NCBI GenBank assembly: GCA_947258895.1
Contig: CAMYKE010000124.1
Coordinates: forward strand, 1 to 8,831
Length of the DNA stretch: 8,831 bases
Reading direction: 5' to 3'
DNA from: an uncultured Pseudomonadales bacterium
GTDB taxonomy: Bacteria > Pseudomonadota > Gammaproteobacteria > Pseudomonadales > IMCC2047
Below the pieces are notes generated by a model. That model did no database searches and had not been told where the DNA came from. It saw only the letters and a program-made list of their open reading frames with translations. Within the stretch, counting starts at the first letter, position 1, and every line of letters begins with the position of its first letter. Shown here one piece after another: positions 5,961-8,831 of the stretch. Position numbers and translations under genes: made by a program.

Positions 5961-6026
5961 GGTTCGCGTTACTATTAGCAGCGTCCATGCCCACTACGGG
6001 GCACCCTTCTCACATCGCCAGATTAC

Positions 6027-6791
6027 ATGTTGGATACGCTATTACTGTTTGCACTGGCGATACCCGTGGTCTTGTTGACTGGTATTGCCAAGGGTGGCTT
6101 TGCCGGCGGGCTCGGCACCCTGGCTGTGCCGCTACTATCGTTGTTGCTGGACCCTCGCCAGGCCGCGGCTATTATGCTGCCGGTTCTCTGCTGCATGGAC
6201 GCTGTGGCAGTCTGGGAATATCGTAACCGCTGGGATAAACGCAACCTGCAGATTCTTGTCCCTGCCGCGATCCTCGGCATCATCATTGGCACCGCCACCT
6301 TTCGTTACCTGGATGCTGATACGATTCGCGTTATCGTCGGCGCGCTGGCGATTTATTTTTTCGCCGATTACTGGTTTTTGAAGCGCCGATCAGTGCAATG
6401 CGAACACAAACAGTCGGGGAAAGCGAGCGGAAGATTCTGGGGCACGATAGCAGGTTTTACCAGTTTTATTGCCCACGCCGGCGGGCCACCGCTGTCGATC
6501 TACCTGTTGCCGCAACGAATGGAGACTCGTCTGCTAGTCGGTACTACGGTGATTCTGTTTTTCGTCATTAACTATGTGAAATTGCTACCCTACGCTTGGC
6601 TGGGCCAATTGAACTCCGGTAACCTTATGATTTCACTTATTTTATTACCGTTCGCGCCGATTGGGGTCCGGCTGGGCGTGTGGCTGCATTCGCGCGTATC
6701 GGAACAAGTGTTTTATCTTCTCTGTTATTGGCTGCTGTTCCTGGCTGGAATCAAACTGACCTACGAGGGCTGCGCCGCGCTACTGGCGTGA
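6027..6791 (+). CDS. TauE/SafE family membrane transporter
   Basis: TauE/SafE proteins are inner-membrane permeases proposed to export sulfite, sulfoacetate or related small anions; the substrate here is unknown. The 254-residue protein is hydrophobic throughout, with about eight predicted membrane segments. It shows the internal duplication of the family: GIAKGGFAGGLGTLAVP (19-35) in the first half and GFTSFIAHAGGPPLSIYLLP (143-162) in the second. A charged cytoplasmic link lies at about 119-137. The length is normal for the family. The ATG at 6027 is the first in-frame start and begins directly with the first membrane helix; no strong ribosome-binding site precedes it. The palindromic element ends 66 bases upstream, so the promoter may have been changed or supplied by that insertion. 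The gene converges on the ChaC-like gene with 35 bases between stops and no clear terminator. Confidence 0.9.
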   Translation: MLDTLLLFALAIPVVLLTGIAKGGFAGGLGTLAVPLLSLLLDPRQAAAIMLPVLCCMDAVAVWEYRNRWDKRNLQILVPAAILGIIIGTATFRYLDADTIRVIVGALAIYFFADYWFLKRRSVQCEHKQSGKASGRFWGTIAGFTSFIAHAGGPPLSIYLLPQRMETRLLVGTTVILFFVINYVKLLPYAWLGQLNSGNLMISLILLPFAPIGVRLGVWLHSRVSEQVFYLLCYWLLFLAGIKLTYEGCAALLA

Positions 6792-6826
6792 TGCAGTGGA
6801 TGACGCACCGCCGGCTTCAGGCTCGG

Positions 6827-7354
6827 TCACCGCTCCACCGCGCCAAGCTCGCCTTTGACCAACGCCTCCAGTTCATAAACATGGGGATCGTCAACCGCCA
6901 TCTCGCGAAGTGATTCCGCGAGCCGCAGCAGGTAGTCGCGGTTGCTGCCGCTCGGACCATCCGACCCCAGGATGTGGCGCGCAATATGCTCCGCGCTCGC
7001 TGCCCCAAGATAGGCATGATTATCCGGATCAGCAACGTAAACGAAACCATCCAGACCAGTACCGTTCTGGAACTCGAGCGGCAGCAAGATCCGGCGGTAA
7101 CCGTTTTTCTCGCGATGATCCAGGTGCTCAAATACTTCGGCGGACACGCGATAGGCGATTCCGTCACAAACCGCCTCCGCAGCCGCGATCAATGTCACAA
7201 CCCGGCCAGGGGCATCGGGTCGCCCGCGGTGATCGTGTGAACCCTGCCAGAAGCGACGCGTCCAACCGTGAATGCGGGCAACGCGCGACTCGAGATACGG
7301 AAAATCCACCCGGAAAATCAGGGAACCGTAGCCGAACACCCAATGAGTATTCAC
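6827..7354 (-). CDS. ChaC-like gamma-glutamylcyclotransferase
   Basis: ChaC enzymes cleave glutathione to 5-oxoproline and Cys-Gly in the cytosol. The 175-residue product starts with WVFGYGSLIF, containing the substrate-binding YGSL (9-12). The family block GSHDHRGRPDAPGRVVTL (38-55) follows. HREKNGYRR (80-88) contains the likely catalytic glutamate Glu82. DNHAYLG (111-117) matches the PxNxxYLG block, with Asp in place of the usual Pro. Length matches the compact ChaC2-type members; E. coli ChaC is longer. Translation starts at a GTG (7354), since the conserved YGSL motif is only eight residues in and no other start fits; the ribosome-binding site is weak. It lies 26 bases after the YceI stop, so it is probably the last gene of the b561-yceI-chaC unit. 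A role in cation transport, implied by the old name, is not supported. Confidence 0.9.
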   Translation of the reverse strand: MNTHWVFGYGSLIFRVDFPYLESRVARIHGWTRRFWQGSHDHRGRPDAPGRVVTLIAAAEAVCDGIAYRVSAEVFEHLDHREKNGYRRILLPLEFQNGTGLDGFVYVADPDNHAYLGAASAEHIARHILGSDGPSGSNRDYLLRLAESLREMAVDDPHVYELEALVKGELGAVER

Positions 7355-7380
7355 GGACTTTGTGTTGTGGCCTGCAACTG

Positions 7381-7950
7381 TTATTGTCTGATTCCTTCTA
7401 TATAGAGCGCCAGCTCGACCTGGTTAGTCGGCGGAAACTTCATGCCGAAATCCTTCGTGTTCAGCGTTACCTTGCCCTCGAAGCCCGCCCGGTATCCGCC
7501 CCACGGGTCGCTACCCGCACCGATCATGGTCGCGTCGATGGCGATCTTCCTGGTGACTCCGTGCAACGTGAGGTCACCATATATCGTGGCGGCGGTGCCG
7601 CCTTTGCTCTCGACCCGCGTGCTGGCAAATTTGGCAACCGGGTACTTGTCAGTGTGCAGATACTTGTCGCTGCGCATGTGCTTGTCGCGCTCGGCATGGT
7701 TGGTGTCGATGCTGGCGGTATTAATCGTCACCTCAACGCGGCTGGAGGTGGGATTGGACTCGTCATGAGAGAAGCGGCCCTCAAACTCCCTGAATTCACC
7801 GGTCAACCAGCTAATGTTCAGATGCTTAAAGCGAAAATCGATCGACGCATGGGCACCCTTGGTATCTATCACGTAGTCCGCCGCCGAGACTGGGAAAACC
7901 CAGGCACAGGCTAGCAGCAGGGTCCGGAGTACAATTCTTGAACATCGCAT
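7381..7950 (-). CDS. Secreted YceI-family protein
   Basis: YceI proteins are periplasmic lipocalin-like beta barrels that bind long isoprenoid lipids such as polyprenyl quinones. The 189-residue precursor has a signal peptide (MRCSRIVLRTLLLACAWVFPVSA) with likely cleavage after residue 23, before ADYVID. The mature part shows family hallmarks: DYVIDTKGAHASIDFRFKH, the GEFREFEGRF strand, SIDTNHAERDKHMRSDKYL (80-98), YGDLTLHGVTRKI, and the end segment KDFGMKFP. A Cys at 15 lies in a LLAC context, but the hydrophobic stretch continues to VSA, so signal peptidase I is favoured over lipidation. The ATG at 7950 is chosen for the AGGA 8 bases upstream and the signal peptide; an in-frame start 16 codons earlier would spoil the signal. 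It follows the cytochrome b561 gene by 61 bases, a pairing common in proteobacteria. Confidence 0.94.
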   Translation of the reverse strand: MRCSRIVLRTLLLACAWVFPVSAADYVIDTKGAHASIDFRFKHLNISWLTGEFREFEGRFSHDESNPTSSRVEVTINTASIDTNHAERDKHMRSDKYLHTDKYPVAKFASTRVESKGGTAATIYGDLTLHGVTRKIAIDATMIGAGSDPWGGYRAGFEGKVTLNTKDFGMKFPPTNQVELALYIEGIRQ

Positions 7951-7952
7951 TA

Positions 7953-7965
7953 CAAAGGTCCTTTG
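7953..7965 (-). promoter_or_regulatory. YceI ribosome-binding site inside a 13-base palindrome
   Basis: On the minus strand, CAAAGGACCTTTG is a perfect inverted repeat around one central base, and its AAAGGA is the ribosome-binding site for the ATG at 7950 (8-base spacing). The RNA could fold into a 5-base-pair hairpin with a 3-base loop that partly hides the site, or the DNA could bind a dimeric protein. The site fixes the start codon. Confidence 0.6.
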
Positions 7966-8011
7966 AATGAGAGTTTGCGGTCCAGTGACACCCGCCAAGG
8001 CATCGGGCCTA

Positions 8012-8557
8012 CTATTTCATGCCCACCATTTTTTTTAGTGTGGCATCGTGGTCAATGAAATGATGCTTCAATGCGGCAAGCGCATGCAGGGCCGCCAAAA
8101 CCAGAATTGTGACCGCAAAGTAATAGTGAAGTTTCCCGGCCACCTCTTCCTGGCGGTCGATGGAGGTAATCGTAGCGGGAATTTCGAACCAGTCGAACAC
8201 CCCGACGCCCCGGCCGTCCGCGCTGGAAATCAGGTAGCCAGTGACAATAATCACCAGGGTCAGGAAGTTCAGGAGCCAATGCACGGCGACGGCAGTTCGC
8301 TGCTCCCAGCGCCGGATATTTGGCTCCGGTAGCGGGGGTGAATTGAAAAATCGCCAGCCAACTCGCAATCCCAAAATCGGGAGCAACAATAGGCCAACAC
8401 TGCGATGAATATCCGGGCCGGCCTGGTACCAGGCGTGGTAGTAATCGAGATCGATCATCCAGGTTCCCAGTATAAACAACCCGATGATGGCGACTGCCGC
8501 TATCCAGTGCACCAGGATGGCGACCAGTCCATAGTTGTGCGGAGTGTTTTTTAGCAT
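8012..8557 (-). CDS. Cytochrome b561 family membrane protein
   Basis: This is a predicted di-heme b-type cytochrome of the inner membrane that passes electrons from ubiquinol or to a periplasmic partner. The 181-residue protein has four predicted membrane helices, roughly at 11-31, 52-68, 88-110 and 142-164. Candidate heme ligands are His17 (LVHW), His51 (DIHRSVG), His144 (KLHYYF) and His158 (ALHAL), with another helix histidine at 93. The C-terminus KHHFIDHDATLKKMVG is typical of the CybB type. The start has no strong ribosome-binding site but is the only one ahead of the first helix. A YceI gene follows after 61 bases, as in many proteobacteria, suggesting a joint function in quinone-linked redox or superoxide handling. 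That link is inferred from the common pairing, not shown here. Confidence 0.93.
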   Translation of the reverse strand: MLKNTPHNYGLVAILVHWIAAVAIIGLFILGTWMIDLDYYHAWYQAGPDIHRSVGLLLLPILGLRVGWRFFNSPPLPEPNIRRWEQRTAVAVHWLLNFLTLVIIVTGYLISSADGRGVGVFDWFEIPATITSIDRQEEVAGKLHYYFAVTILVLAALHALAALKHHFIDHDATLKKMVGMK

Positions 8558-8589
8558 GCGTAAGTCGGGAGCGCGCTTCGAAGCCGATT

Positions 8590-8618
8590 AAATTACCGAC
8601 AACTGCGCGTCAGTTCAA
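8590..8618 (-). promoter_or_regulatory. Candidate promoter for the b561-yceI-chaC unit
   Basis: On the minus strand, TTGAAC (8618 to 8613) and TAATTT (8595 to 8590) are 17 bases apart, matching the -35 at 4 and the -10 at 3 of 6 positions. It lies about 32 bases before the ATG at 8557. Spacing and position are right but the -10 is weak, so this is only a candidate. Confidence 0.3.
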
Positions 8619-8659
8619 CGAATTTCCCGGACTGTACGCTATCAAAAAACTCACTGCAT

Positions 8660-8694
8660 AAAAAAAGCGCCAGAACCAGTGATCCTGACGCTTT
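8660..8694 (-). terminator. Intrinsic terminator of the thiolase gene
   Basis: Read on the minus strand, AAAGCGTCAG pairs with CTGGCGCTTT. This gives a 10-base-pair stem with one U-G wobble around an 11-base loop. The stem is followed by a T-run (7 Ts, 8666 to 8660, overlapping the end of the stem). It begins 62 bases after the thiolase stop codon. It insulates the b561 unit, transcribed in the same direction, from read-through. Confidence 0.85.
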
Positions 8695-8756
8695 CCAGTA
8701 TTACCGGGAATTACTGCCCACGAGAACAGTAGTCCCCGGAAATATGCCCGGCGGTA

Positions 8757-8831
8757 TTAACGCTCTACTGCAAGCGCAACACCCATACCACCGCCGATAC
8801 ACAGGGTGGTTATGCCCTTGTTCACGTCGCG
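8757..8831 (-). CDS. Thiolase (acetyl-CoA acetyltransferase), C-terminal fragment
   Basis: Only the last 24 codons and the TAA stop lie in the window; the rest is beyond the right edge. The residues GITTLCIGGGMGVALAVER are the C-terminal signature of thiolases, and the Cys in LCIGGG is the second catalytic cysteine. That ending fits the biosynthetic acetyl-CoA acetyltransferase type (two acetyl-CoA to acetoacetyl-CoA), but degradative thiolases end similarly. The exact member cannot be told, nor whether polyhydroxyalkanoate genes adjoin it. A clear intrinsic terminator follows. Confidence 0.92.
   Translation of the reverse strand, partial: RDVNKGITTLCIGGGMGVALAVER

Noticed and set aside
5749..5994. 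Minus-strand open frame of 81 codons through the palindromic element
   Set aside because: The frame is a by-product of the inverted repeats; it has no ribosome-binding site or recognisable domain.
6910..7914. Plus-strand open frame of 334 codons across the ChaC-like and YceI genes
   Set aside because: It runs antisense to two well-supported genes and has low-complexity, Arg/Gly-rich sequence without motifs.

Overview
The window looks like chromosomal DNA of a gammaproteobacterium, or a close proteobacterial relative, of moderately high GC. The evidence is the gene set: a linked cytochrome b561 and YceI pair, a bacterial patatin, a ChaC-type cyclotransferase, a TauE/SafE permease and a biosynthetic thiolase. 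A sigma54-type promoter with an IHF-type site upstream fits the same group. No phage genes, transposase, CRISPR array, tRNA or rRNA is visible. Species cannot be named from the sequence alone.

Layout, left to right. Bases 1-79 may be the tail of a plus-strand gene, followed by about 270 bases with no convincing gene. Bases 352-2359 carry trpB and trpA on the minus strand. They overlap by 11 bases and make the two subunits of tryptophan synthase. The alpha subunit has unusual residues in its catalytic loop. A divergent promoter region (2360-2551) separates trpB from a plus-strand patatin-like lipase (2552-3637). An ATP-grasp ligase of unknown substrate (3858-4892) follows, with its own extended -10 promoter candidate.

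Bases 4893-5276 are non-coding but carry the clearest regulatory architecture in the window: an IHF consensus site about 40 bases upstream of a near-perfect -24/-12 (sigma54) promoter. These lie ahead of a small uncharacterised protein (5277-5639). Bases 5751-5960 form a 210-base nested palindrome with 21-base terminal inverted repeats and an inner 16-base inverted repeat. It resembles a miniature inverted-repeat element inserted just upstream of the TauE/SafE permease (6027-6791).

The right third is on the minus strand: cytochrome b561 (8012-8557), a secreted YceI-family protein (7381-7950) and a ChaC-like gamma-glutamylcyclotransferase (6827-7354). They probably form one transcription unit read leftwards and convergent with the permease gene. 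The last 75 bases are the C-terminus of a minus-strand thiolase, which ends in a clear intrinsic terminator (8660-8694).

The most interesting items are the sigma54/IHF-controlled small gene, the nested palindromic element and the divergent tryptophan synthase alpha subunit. I do not see a complete new multi-gene system.
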